Assembly: GCA_016784735.1 (NCBI GenBank)
Contig: JADHUC010000001.1
Location: 160,005 to 224,004, forward strand
Length of the DNA: 64,000 nucleotides
Reading direction: 5' to 3'
Source of the DNA: Pirellulaceae bacterium
GTDB taxonomy: Bacteria > Planctomycetota > Planctomycetia > Pirellulales > Pirellulaceae
Part shown: one piece after another, positions 45,216 through 54,045 of the stretch
Numbering within the stretch: the stretch's first letter is position 1
How the letters are laid out: the number at the start of each line of letters is the position of its first letter
Translations under genes and position numbers: made by a program
Notes under the pieces: model-generated
The model's input: only the letters and a program-made list of their open reading frames with translations
The model's database searches: none
What the model was told of the DNA's origin: nothing

Positions 45216-47072
45216 GCCCAGGATCCAGTCGCCCGCAGCTAGGGCATGGATGCAGTAGCCGCTGACGTTCGGATTCGATCGTACGGCTTCGATCATTCGC
45301 TTATTGGCGGCGCCGTGAATCGACTGCTGGTCCAGGCAGAACTGTTCAAGGTCCGGGTAGAGACCGCCGAAGCCGCTTTCTTTGAGCACGCGCTGCTGAT
45401 CCTCGGCCAGGCGATGATGGTAGCGGTAGGCAGGCGTCAATGGATTGCCGTCGCGCCGAAACCGCTCGTTGTTGTCGACCAGATTCGGCAGACTGCCGTA
45501 ACCGAGTTCGGAGACAAAGGACATCAGGCCGGGAATGACGTTCCGCCCGGGTGCCTTCGCATACAGGCCGCTCGCCTTCTTTTCTTCCTCAGTCAAGCCG
45601 ATGGAAAGGAAACCGTCGTAATACCATTTGTTGATGAACGGTCCGGGGTAGGTGTGAATATCGTTGAATCGAATTGGTTCATACTCGTTGGGCAGATACA
45701 TCCGAGCTCCGTAAGCCCAGCCGCCCGACTCGTCGAGGATCAATCGTGTCGGGTCCAGTTTCCGAGTCAACAACGCCATGGGCCTCATCATCTGCTTGAG
45801 GATCGGCCGATGGAGTTCATTGAAAAGCTCCCACTGAACCACGCAGGCCCGGTTTCGGTCGCGGAGCACAGCCTGGCGGATCTCGTGTTCCACCCGCGAC
45901 GGCAAGTAGGGTGTCGACAGGGGCAGTCGCATGCATTCGAGTGCCGGGCTGCCCACGACCAGTACTCCCATTTCATCCGCCAAGTTCAACCACATCGGCG
46001 CCGGCGGTCGCCGCCAGGGACGAATCATGTTGAAGCCGGCGTCCTTGGCCAACTGGATTTCTCGCACGGCCATCTCGCGGCTGTCGGGATAGGCGATTCT
46101 GTTCGGGTACAAGCCCTCGAAAAACGTCGCTTTCAGATAGATGGGCTTGCCGTTCAGGTAGAACTGTTTGTCGCGGATGGTGAACTCGCGCATGCCAAAC
46201 CCTGCGGTCCAACGATCTGATCCTGCCAGCGAAACCTCGGCCTGATACAGATACGGGCTATCCGGAGACCAGTACCGGGCATTGGGGACTTTGAGCGTTT
46301 CCGTATGCTTGCTCACGCCGGGTCTCAGAGATACTGCACGGTTCGACTTGGCGACGATTTGGTCGGGATCTTTCGCCGAACGAATGGTCGTCTCAAGTTG
46401 GACGATCTTGCTCACTGAACCATTGTTCTCCAGCTCCATGTGGAACGTGGCGGTATCGCCTTCAATTCTGGGTTCGATGAAAACGTCCCGGACCAGAGTA
46501 TCGCCCGTTGCGACCAATCTGACTGACTGCCAAACGCCGCCCGCGATCCCGCCGCGCCATTGCGGAGTCTCCAGTGGCCCTACGCCATCAATGGTCTTGT
46601 CTTGCAGGATGATCGGCCCGACCACTCGCAGAAGCAGCGTGTTTTCTTGCCCGGTCGTGATGAGGTTGTCGACACGGAACTCGAACGGCGTGAACCCTCC
46701 TTCGTGACACCCAACCACCTCGTCGTTCAACCAGACCTCGGTCAGATGATTCACCGCATCGAACTGCAACCGAACCGTTTTGCCAGCCCAACTCGCGGGA
46801 ACGTGGAACTTGCGTCGGTAGAAAGCAACGCCTTCGTAATCTTGCTCGATCAGTTCCCAGCAGCTAGGCACCTGAATCGGACGAATGTCCGAGCGTTTGG
46901 AGTACACATCGTCGCGATGCCAGTTGGATTCCCGGCCTTCGTTCTCGGAGTCAAAAACGATCTCCCAGGTTCCATCAAGCGATTGCACCTGCCTGTCCTC
47001 TGCAAGTCCAAGACCTGGAAGACACAGTAGGTTGGCGACCAGCAACAACAACGTTTCCTTTCTTTCAGTCAT
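45174..47072 (-). CDS. secreted GH2 family glycosidase (beta-galactosidase/glucuronidase type), 3' end replaced
   Basis: ATG 47072 (MTERKETLLLLVANLLCLPG) with AGAAGGAG 6 bases upstream gives 632 residues and a signal peptide. GH2 domains follow in order: the sugar-binding jelly roll (about 25-205; SLDGTWEIVFD, YRRKFHVPASWAGKTVRLQF), an Ig-like domain (210-310), and a TIM barrel (about 315-620) with acid/base Glu in WELFNELHRP and nucleophile Glu in FVSELGYG. The homology ends near DWILGAG (about 45215), where a GH5-like fragment follows in another frame. The last residues (VGTMERRQRR) are read-through. The catalytic residues are kept. It is the last gene of the seven-gene operon, 16 bases after the sulfatase. 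Confidence 0.82.
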   Translation of the reverse strand: MTERKETLLLLVANLLCLPGLGLAEDRQVQSLDGTWEIVFDSENEGRESNWHRDDVYSKRSDIRPIQVPSCWELIEQDYEGVAFYRRKFHVPASWAGKTVRLQFDAVNHLTEVWLNDEVVGCHEGGFTPFEFRVDNLITTGQENTLLLRVVGPIILQDKTIDGVGPLETPQWRGGIAGGVWQSVRLVATGDTLVRDVFIEPRIEGDTATFHMELENNGSVSKIVQLETTIRSAKDPDQIVAKSNRAVSLRPGVSKHTETLKVPNARYWSPDSPYLYQAEVSLAGSDRWTAGFGMREFTIRDKQFYLNGKPIYLKATFFEGLYPNRIAYPDSREMAVREIQLAKDAGFNMIRPWRRPPAPMWLNLADEMGVLVVGSPALECMRLPLSTPYLPSRVEHEIRQAVLRDRNRACVVQWELFNELHRPILKQMMRPMALLTRKLDPTRLILDESGGWAYGARMYLPNEYEPIRFNDIHTYPGPFINKWYYDGFLSIGLTEEEKKASGLYAKAPGRNVIPGLMSFVSELGYGSLPNLVDNNERFRRDGNPLTPAYRYHHRLAEDQQRVLKESGFGGLYPDLEQFCLDQQSIHGAANKRMIEAVRSNPNVSGYCIHALAAGDWILGAGSVGTMERRQRR

Positions 47073-47088
47073 TATCAACTCCTTCTGT

Positions 47089-48858
47089 CTATTGATCGCC
47101 GTTGTTTTTGCCCTTGGCGGCCTTCCTCGCATCCACTTTCGCCTTGTGAATTTGGTATTCCGGCCAGGACAATGTGCCGTCTTGGTTGGCGTCGGCCTTG
47201 GGGTGCTTTCTGAAGAAGTTGTCTTTCCAGACTTCGTCAGCGGATTTCGCCGGCGCTGATGCGGGTTCGGGGAGCTTCGCGTCCAACTTCGCGCGAAATG
47301 ACTCCAGCATGGATGCGTATTCCGGGTTGCTGGCCAGGTTTGTCCATTCGTAAGGATCTTCTGCGTTGTGATATAGTTCTTCTTTGCCGTTGGAGTAGCG
47401 GATGTAACGCCAGTCCTTTGATCGCAACGAATAGCTTTGTTTTGCGGGATCATAGAATCTCGCCCATTTGTACAGCGCGGTGAGTACTTCGTCGGGACCC
47501 GACCACTCGTCGGTTTTTGGATTCTCCAGAAACGGTCTCAGGCTGTGCCCATCGAGCGGACGCCCCTTGTCGTTCTTCTTTGTCTCGCCAGTCAAACCGC
47601 AGAGGTCGATCAACGTTGGAAAAAGATCGATCAACGAGACGGGATGATCGGCCACGCCTCCCGCTTTCACAATGCCTGGGGCGCGCACAATCAACGGAAC
47701 TTGCGTGCTCTCCTGCCATAGCGAGTTCTTGTAGAGATAGTCCTTCTCGCCCATCCCCCAGCCGTGATCGCTGGTGAGGACAATGATTGTGTTGCCTTTG
47801 AGAGGACTGTTGTCCACTGCGTCGAGAATCTGGCCGATCAATTCGTCGACTGAAGCAACGCAAGCGAGATACGCCTGAATGAATCGCCGGAGCGCTTCAT
47901 CCTGCGTATCATAGGACGTGACCAGTTTGGTGAATAAGCGCGAGCCCATGTCCTCTGTGCGTTCGGAATCCGGCTCCTTGCCGGCCGGGATGCCGCGAAC
48001 CGAACGGTGGTGCGTGTCTTCGACATCGCCGGACTTCATGACCGGAAGTTTGATGAATTCCAAAGGGAACTGTTTGAAGAAACGGTCGGGAACGATCAGG
48101 GGGGTGTGAGGCCGGATGAACCCGACGCCCATGAAGAACGGCTTGCCAGATGACTGATTCGCGAGTTCGCGCAGCTTGTCGACAGCCCATTTCCCATTCA
48201 ATTCATCGGCGGTCATGTCGCGGTCTTGCTGTGAGTCCACTCGGAGCGATCGCATCCCTTTCCAGTTTCCGGTCTGCCAACTGTAGGACTTGCCATCGGC
48301 GAACGTGCGGCCTGTCAAATTGACCAACGGGCCAAACGATCCGTCAATCGTTCCAATGTCGCGGTAAGGCGATGGCACATCCGGATGAGCGACGCGTTCG
48401 GTTCCGTCAAACGCAAACGGTCCGTAGTCGGCGAGGTTGCCGTATTCGACCCACTCCTGGCGGTTCAGGTGGTGCATCAACTTCCCTGTGCCCAACGTGT
48501 GGTAGCCATTGGCGCGGAACTGGTCCATGATCGTACGCGAGTTTCGCAGCACTTCGTTCTGGTCCCACCGATCGAAGCCGAAATTGCACGAAGTGTGCGG
48601 GTAGAGTCCGGTGAGGAAGCTGGCGCGAGAAGGAGCGCAGATTGGAATGTTGCAGTGGGCTTGCGTGAAACAAACTCCGCTCTCGCACAATCGCTCGATG
48701 TTTAGCGTCCGCGCCTGCGGATGTCCGCCGAGGCCTTCGATGTAGTCGTTCAAGTCATCGCAGACGATAAGGATGACATTCGGTTTGTCGGTGGCGACTG
48801 CCAGAGACGCGCCAAAGAAGAACAGGTAGACGCTTGCAGCAAATGATGTGATCCTCAA
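47089..48858 (-). CDS. secreted sulfatase (family S1, iduronate/choline-sulfatase type) with EF-hand-like tail
   Basis: No ATG fits the signal peptide. TTG 48858 has AAAGGA 9 bases upstream and gives 589 residues starting with a hydrophobic signal (about 1-22). Its TTGA overlaps the stop of the preceding gene. Catalytic landmarks are NVILIVCDDLND (metal ligands) and C74-A-P-S-R78, the cysteine that must become formylglycine. FMGVGFIRPHTPL and VLTSDHGWGMGE follow. The type, with DDLND and GFIRPH, resembles iduronate-2-sulfatases and related sulfatases. A C-terminal ADANQDGTLSWPEY is an EF-hand-like Ca2+ loop. It probably desulfates an external glycan before GH attack. A formylglycine-generating enzyme must be encoded elsewhere. 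Confidence 0.88.
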   Translation of the reverse strand: MRITSFAASVYLFFFGASLAVATDKPNVILIVCDDLNDYIEGLGGHPQARTLNIERLCESGVCFTQAHCNIPICAPSRASFLTGLYPHTSCNFGFDRWDQNEVLRNSRTIMDQFRANGYHTLGTGKLMHHLNRQEWVEYGNLADYGPFAFDGTERVAHPDVPSPYRDIGTIDGSFGPLVNLTGRTFADGKSYSWQTGNWKGMRSLRVDSQQDRDMTADELNGKWAVDKLRELANQSSGKPFFMGVGFIRPHTPLIVPDRFFKQFPLEFIKLPVMKSGDVEDTHHRSVRGIPAGKEPDSERTEDMGSRLFTKLVTSYDTQDEALRRFIQAYLACVASVDELIGQILDAVDNSPLKGNTIIVLTSDHGWGMGEKDYLYKNSLWQESTQVPLIVRAPGIVKAGGVADHPVSLIDLFPTLIDLCGLTGETKKNDKGRPLDGHSLRPFLENPKTDEWSGPDEVLTALYKWARFYDPAKQSYSLRSKDWRYIRYSNGKEELYHNAEDPYEWTNLASNPEYASMLESFRAKLDAKLPEPASAPAKSADEVWKDNFFRKHPKADANQDGTLSWPEYQIHKAKVDARKAAKGKNNGDQ

Positions 48859-51800
48859 TTCTCGGTTCCTTTCAATACCCGCTTCCAGATCGACTCCAAC
48901 TCGTTGACTGCCAACGAATGGATCAGCACTTCCCGATTCAAGGAGATGGAAAGAGTGTGATTCTCCGGAATCTCGAACTCGTAACTGGATGCCACGGTGC
49001 CTCCTCCGTTGGCGTAGAGTTCCAGCGAGGCTCGATCGGCGAGGACTCGCAGCTTGACCCTGCCGTCGATCAGCGGGGCGGGGCAGGACTTGCCTTTGAA
49101 GCTGAAGCACTTTGCTTCCTTCATTTCTCCAGATGGTGTTCTGAGTTTCATCAAGTTTCCGTAGGTGATCTTCACCCCACGGACCGTCAGGTCGACGATG
49201 CCATCAGCACCAGGCTCGAATTCGACCGAGAGATCAACGAGTTCCGGCTTGAGTTTCGAGAGGGCCTGGTTGGCCGCGGTGGCGTTGAGATTCCTGAATT
49301 CGTACGACTTGCGATACAGGCTTCCAATTTCCGGCACGGGCCAGCGGAAGAGACGAATGCCTTCCGGTGTCGTTCGCAAGGTCAGATCGGTAGGGAAAGC
49401 CATCTGTTGATTAAAAGGCATTCCCTCGACAAGAAAGGGGCACTCCGGACGCCGATCGTTCATCCAGCCGATCTGGACGACACGCCCATCGGGGCCACTG
49501 TTGAAGCTCTGTGCGGCGTAGAAATTCTTTCCAAAATCGCCACGATGCGTCTCACCCTCGGTCTCGAATCCGGCGCCCGTGAATTGGCCAATCTCGTAGT
49601 CGAAGCTGGCGTCGGTGATCACCCATTTCATGTTGTTTCTGTCGCCATCGACGGGAAGCTGGAACAGGTCGATGCACTCGGCGGCCCATTTGCGATTGAT
49701 GTCCCCGGCCTTCACCCAGTCGGTAAGGTTGTCGGATTCGAAGATGCGGATGACTCGTTCTTTGCCGCCGAGGATGAGAATCATCTTCCACTTCTGACGT
49801 GCCTCGTCCCACAAGACCTTGGGGTCACGTTCGCCTTTCATGACGCCCTGGTTTGGCACGACAGGCTCGCCGTTGTTGTACAGCGTGTAAGTGCGTCCGC
49901 GATCGGTGCTGTAGGCCATCGCCTGGTAGAAGCCTTCTTTCCACGTTGTCGTGAAGAAGGCGACCAGCGTCTTCGTATCGCCGACCTGTTTGCCGAGGCT
50001 GTTGTTGTGATCGACGACCCCGGTGCCCGACCAGATGGCGCCCCTGTTGTACGGCAGAATCACGTGCGGTAACTGCTCCCAATGCACCATGTCTTTACTG
50101 ACGGCGTGGCCCCACGACTTGGGACCACGATTCACACTCAAAGCACAGTGCTGGAAGTAGAGATGCCACTCGCCGTCGCAATAGACCATGCCATTCGGAT
50201 CGTTGATCCAGTTCTTGCGCGAGCTGAAGTGAAACTGCGGACGCAACTTCTGGTCGTATCCGACGTCGCTGTAGGACGCAAAGGTACGATGGGCTGGATC
50301 CATCCGGCCGGGCTTGAGCAGCGCGGGATCGGTGCCGGCAACCGAAGGCGCCGTGGATCGGGCCGCGCGGTGTTCAACAGGCAGCGACGAAGGCATGGGG
50401 CGGTTGGACTGGAAAATGTGGTCGATGTTAATGTGTCCCCAGCCGTCGGAATGGGCATCCACGATTTCGAGCGTAGCTTGCTTTCCAGCGAACTCAGCGA
50501 CGTCCCACGACTGCCAGTCCATGATCTCGCGTCCCTGAGAGTCCTTACGCGCCGAACCGACGGCAGTGCGGCCGGGTTTGCCGTCAACGAGGAGATTGAT
50601 ACAGGTTTTGCCAGCATGGCGGCCGGCGCCGATCAGAAAGTTGATGTGCTTTCGTTCAATCACAAACGGCGAGGACGTCAGCGTGCCGGTCGTCTTGTCG
50701 CCATTCAGGAACGTATTGACGAGGCCCTTGCCGAGATAACCGGCAACTTTGTTTCGCGGTGAGACGCCAGCGATGGCAGGCCGGTCGCCAAAGGCTTCGC
50801 CCACGGTTTTCCAGTCGCCGTAGGAGTCGCCTTCAAAATCGGCGACGAGGATGTCGTCCGCGGTGGGCGTGTAGGGAGCTGGCGTGATATCGTCAGCGCC
50901 GGTGTTTTTGCTGGGTGGAATGGCCCGTCCTCTCGTCACAGCGACAGCAGCGGTCTTCGTCGCGGTTTCATTCGCCGCGATAACATCGGGTAGACCCATG
51001 AAGTCACGGAGGCGCGGAAGATCGCCGGGCTCGGAGATGATCGGTTTTGCATTCTCGACAAAGCCTGCGGGACGCAAATTGGCGGCGATGCTTGCGGCAT
51101 GTTTCGCCAGCAGTTCTTCAAGCTCCCGAACGATATCGGGATGCTGAGCGGCGAGGTCGTTTGTTTCGCCGAGGTCGGCAGCCAAGTCGTACAGCTCGCT
51201 CTTACGACCGCGCGATTTGACCAGTTTCCAATCGCCGCGGCGAATCCCGTCGACTTCATAGTAGCGAACTTCGTGGGCTGATTGCGCCCCAGGTTTTCCG
51301 AGCAAGGCATCCAGCGAGTCTTTTCCGTCAATGATGCGATCGTCAGGCACTTTGGCGCCGACCAACCTGGCCAGGGACGGAAAGATGTCCGTGGTCGTAA
51401 CAATCGCATTCGATTCGGTTCCCGGTGGGATCGTACCAGGCCACCAGGCGACAGTTGGTTCGCGCATGTGCCCTTCGTACTTCGGGCCGCCTTTGCCGCC
51501 GCGTAGCGGGCCCATGCTCATGCCTCCCGCCCCTCCGTTGTCCGAGGTGAAGAGGACGAGCGTCTTCTCCTCGAGCCTCAATTCCCGCAACGCGTCGAGA
51601 ACGCGGCCAACGCTGGTATCTACCTCTTCGACATTGGCGCGATTCACGTCACCGTCGGCCTTCTTCAGAATTTCGGGACGTGCATAACGCGGGTTGTGGA
51701 CATACGCGTGAGGCAGGTAAAGGAAGAACGGTCCGTCCCGATGTTTCCTGATGAACTTGACGGCCTCGTCCGTCATGACCTCACACAGCAGGGATTGATC

Positions 51801-52409
51801 CGCACCGTCGCTGACATAGGCCACCGCTTCGTTCTGCCGGATGATCGGCAGCGGCGTGTAAGGGCCTCGATTCGTGACGGGATTGCCGCGCTTGTTGCCC
51901 GGCCACATGTCGTTCGAGTAGGGAATGCCGAAGTATTCGTCGAAGCCCTGCGCAAGCGGTAGGAAATCGGGTTGATCCCCAAGATGCCATTTGCCGAAGC
52001 AGCCGGTGGTGTAGCCTTCGGCCTTGAGCAACTCGGCAATCGTGATTTCATGCGGGTTCAGACCGCGGGATTCGCCGGGGAAGACCACGGAGCCATCCAT
52101 GCCGATCCGGTGAGCATAGGTCCCTGTCATCAACGCAGACCGTGACGGAGTACAGGCCGTATTTGACACGTAGAATTGTGTCAGCCTCAGACCTTCTCTG
52201 GCCATTCGATCTAGATTTGGTGTCTGGTTGACCGTATTGCCGAACGGGCCGATGTCTCCGTAGCCCATGTCGTCAATGAAGATGATCACGACGTTCGGCT
52301 TGTCGGCTGCGAGAGCTGATGCGCATTGGCTTCCACACGCAAGAGCGAGGGTCAAACTCGCGCAAAGACGCAGAGTCGCGGGGATTATTCGCTTTGAGTT
52401 TATGATCAC
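48855..52409 (-). CDS. secreted bifunctional protein: S1 sulfatase fused to a GH32 fructan hydrolase
   Basis: GTG 52409 (GAGGAA 7 bases upstream) gives 1184 residues with a signal peptide (to about 35). Residues about 37-465 are a complete arylsulfatase: NVVIIFIDDMGYGD, C86-T-P-S-R90 (formylglycine site), GKWHLG and LFTSDNGG. A linker without any second signal peptide (about 470-510) leads to a beta-sandwich (512-670; ILVADFEGDSYGDWK) of the type found before GH32 domains. The GH32 propeller follows with all three acidic motifs: WINDPNG (nucleophile D737), ERDP (D862) and AAEC (acid/base E911). The C-terminal beta-sandwich (about 1025-1184) is present. Both enzymes look intact. The natural substrate is probably a sulfated fructan or a glycan with fructosyl branches, by inference. 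Confidence 0.88.
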   Translation of the reverse strand: MIINSKRIIPATLRLCASLTLALACGSQCASALAADKPNVVIIFIDDMGYGDIGPFGNTVNQTPNLDRMAREGLRLTQFYVSNTACTPSRSALMTGTYAHRIGMDGSVVFPGESRGLNPHEITIAELLKAEGYTTGCFGKWHLGDQPDFLPLAQGFDEYFGIPYSNDMWPGNKRGNPVTNRGPYTPLPIIRQNEAVAYVSDGADQSLLCEVMTDEAVKFIRKHRDGPFFLYLPHAYVHNPRYARPEILKKADGDVNRANVEEVDTSVGRVLDALRELRLEEKTLVLFTSDNGGAGGMSMGPLRGGKGGPKYEGHMREPTVAWWPGTIPPGTESNAIVTTTDIFPSLARLVGAKVPDDRIIDGKDSLDALLGKPGAQSAHEVRYYEVDGIRRGDWKLVKSRGRKSELYDLAADLGETNDLAAQHPDIVRELEELLAKHAASIAANLRPAGFVENAKPIISEPGDLPRLRDFMGLPDVIAANETATKTAAVAVTRGRAIPPSKNTGADDITPAPYTPTADDILVADFEGDSYGDWKTVGEAFGDRPAIAGVSPRNKVAGYLGKGLVNTFLNGDKTTGTLTSSPFVIERKHINFLIGAGRHAGKTCINLLVDGKPGRTAVGSARKDSQGREIMDWQSWDVAEFAGKQATLEIVDAHSDGWGHINIDHIFQSNRPMPSSLPVEHRAARSTAPSVAGTDPALLKPGRMDPAHRTFASYSDVGYDQKLRPQFHFSSRKNWINDPNGMVYCDGEWHLYFQHCALSVNRGPKSWGHAVSKDMVHWEQLPHVILPYNRGAIWSGTGVVDHNNSLGKQVGDTKTLVAFFTTTWKEGFYQAMAYSTDRGRTYTLYNNGEPVVPNQGVMKGERDPKVLWDEARQKWKMILILGGKERVIRIFESDNLTDWVKAGDINRKWAAECIDLFQLPVDGDRNNMKWVITDASFDYEIGQFTGAGFETEGETHRGDFGKNFYAAQSFNSGPDGRVVQIGWMNDRRPECPFLVEGMPFNQQMAFPTDLTLRTTPEGIRLFRWPVPEIGSLYRKSYEFRNLNATAANQALSKLKPELVDLSVEFEPGADGIVDLTVRGVKITYGNLMKLRTPSGEMKEAKCFSFKGKSCPAPLIDGRVKLRVLADRASLELYANGGGTVASSYEFEIPENHTLSISLNREVLIHSLAVNELESIWKRVLKGTEN

Positions 52410-52413
52410 TTTG

Positions 52414-54003
52414 CTATTCCTCGCTTTCAGTATTGACGAGATCGAAGGAATCCGTCCTGAACGGTGATGCGGGGAAGCCTTCTTTGGAGTACAGGTTGGC
52501 CCGTGAAGGATTCAACGCCCAGCCATAGCGCACCGAAGCGGGCGTCTTCACATCCGGGCTGCTGACAACCACGACGTCTTTGCCGCCTCGAGTCTCGATG
52601 ACGGCATTGGCCCAGACGAACTTTTTGTCGGAGCTGGCGATGGCAAACGATTCCAGCTTATTGCCTTTGGCCATCAGCCCGGAACCGGTGTAGTCGAAAA
52701 ACAGAACGACTTTGTTGCCTTCGATCTCGTGGCGGACATAAACCGGACTGGTAGGCGTTCCCTTTCCGTAGGTCATATTCAGGATCGTCGACGCCAGACG
52801 CCAGCCGATGTCCTGCTTGTTCTTGGGGTGGATGTCGTCGGCTTCGCCGATGTCGATCGTGACTGCCATTCCGGTGTTGGGCGTGCTTAGCCGAACTTGC
52901 AGGAAGCTCTCGCGACACAGAGGCCAGCCACTGTATTCAATATTCGGCTCCGTTTGCGGCTGCTTGAAGTTGGGCAGTTGTACGAAGTAGAAGGGCAACT
53001 CGTCCGACTGCCAGTCTCGGCGCCAGTTTTCAATCAATCGCCTGAGTTGAACGTCGTAGTACTCTGCTCGTCCCGGCATGAACGCGTTCGATTCGCCCTG
53101 ATACCAGATCACGCCCTTGACTCCGTAACCAACGATCGGCGCGATCATGCCGCGGTACAGATTCCCGGGATAGTTTTTGTCTTTGTGCGGATCCAATTCC
53201 CGGCCTGGGCGACGTGGTAGCGGTTTGTTCTCCGCTTTCGCTTTTGCGGCTGCGATCTTCCACGCTTCTAGCTTCCGTCTATGCTCTGCAATGGCCTTTT
53301 CTTCGCTGTACCCGACGGCCTTTTTCTCGCGGATTTCGATTTCATGTTGCGCCCAGTGATCGTCCTTTAGATAAGCAGCATCCATCCATGATTCGATCAA
53401 CGTACCGCCTCCGGCCGCAGTGATGATTCCGATGGGAACTTGCAGTTCTTTGTGCAGTTCGCGAGCGGTGTAGTAGGCCGTGCCAGAAAAACGGCCCACT
53501 GTCTCTGGAGAACAGGCCTGCCAATCCGCCTCAACGTCATTGGCGACCGTCATGGTGGGATGGATTCGGATCTTGAATTCGCGGACCAGGGGATAGTCAC
53601 CCGCTGCGATTTCTTCCTCAGCATTCGCACATTTTTGAACCATCATCGCCATGTTGGACTGGCCGGAACACAGCCACACGTCGCCGGACATGACGTTGTG
53701 AATCTCGACGGTATTCTTACCTTTGAGCGTCAGGGTGTGCGGTCCGCCGGCCGGTGGCGTCTGTAGTGTGACGTGCCACTTGCCTTTGGCGTCCGCGACT
53801 GCTGATGCCTGGCGCCCCCAACTTCCGGAAACGGTGACTTTCTCATCGGGATCTGCCCAGCCCCAGACCGCGGCCTGAGCTTCCCGTTGAATCACCATGT
53901 GGTCGGTGAAGAGTTGCGCCGGTTTGACTTCGGCCTGTGCCAGCGGCGCGGTGAGGGTCACAAACGCGACCATCAAGCACTTGTTTGTTTGCAGCGTTAT
54001 CAT
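52414..54003 (-). CDS. secreted sialate-O-acetylesterase-type carbohydrate esterase
   Basis: The 529-residue protein has a signal peptide (MITLQTNKCLMVAFVTLTAP). It shows the family order: the N-terminal beta domain (LFTDHMVIQREAQAAVWGWA), the SGNH core with the GDVWLCSGQSNM nucleophile serine, GVIWYQGESNA, and the acid/His pair in IGEADDIHPKN. A C-terminal beta domain follows (VYVRHEIEGNKVVLFFDYTG). In planctomycete and Bacteroidetes clusters such enzymes remove acetyl groups from polysaccharides; sialic acid need not be the substrate. It ends 4 bases before the sulfatase-GH32 start and begins 42 bases after the GH2 gene. Confidence 0.88.
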   Translation of the reverse strand: MITLQTNKCLMVAFVTLTAPLAQAEVKPAQLFTDHMVIQREAQAAVWGWADPDEKVTVSGSWGRQASAVADAKGKWHVTLQTPPAGGPHTLTLKGKNTVEIHNVMSGDVWLCSGQSNMAMMVQKCANAEEEIAAGDYPLVREFKIRIHPTMTVANDVEADWQACSPETVGRFSGTAYYTARELHKELQVPIGIITAAGGGTLIESWMDAAYLKDDHWAQHEIEIREKKAVGYSEEKAIAEHRRKLEAWKIAAAKAKAENKPLPRRPGRELDPHKDKNYPGNLYRGMIAPIVGYGVKGVIWYQGESNAFMPGRAEYYDVQLRRLIENWRRDWQSDELPFYFVQLPNFKQPQTEPNIEYSGWPLCRESFLQVRLSTPNTGMAVTIDIGEADDIHPKNKQDIGWRLASTILNMTYGKGTPTSPVYVRHEIEGNKVVLFFDYTGSGLMAKGNKLESFAIASSDKKFVWANAVIETRGGKDVVVVSSPDVKTPASVRYGWALNPSRANLYSKEGFPASPFRTDSFDLVNTESEE

Positions 54004-54045
54004 TCTTGCCTTCTCGTTGTCGAGTACCTTCGCGAACCTGAATCG

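Noticed and set aside
45210..45230. GH2-GH5 as a designed fusion enzyme
   Set aside because: The two parts are in different reading frames and both are truncated at the joint, so it is a lesion and not a fusion.
48918..50072. Long plus-strand open frame (384 codons)
   Set aside because: It is antisense to the GH32 half of the fusion gene, whose protein has clear catalytic motifs; the plus-strand translation has no recognisable composition.
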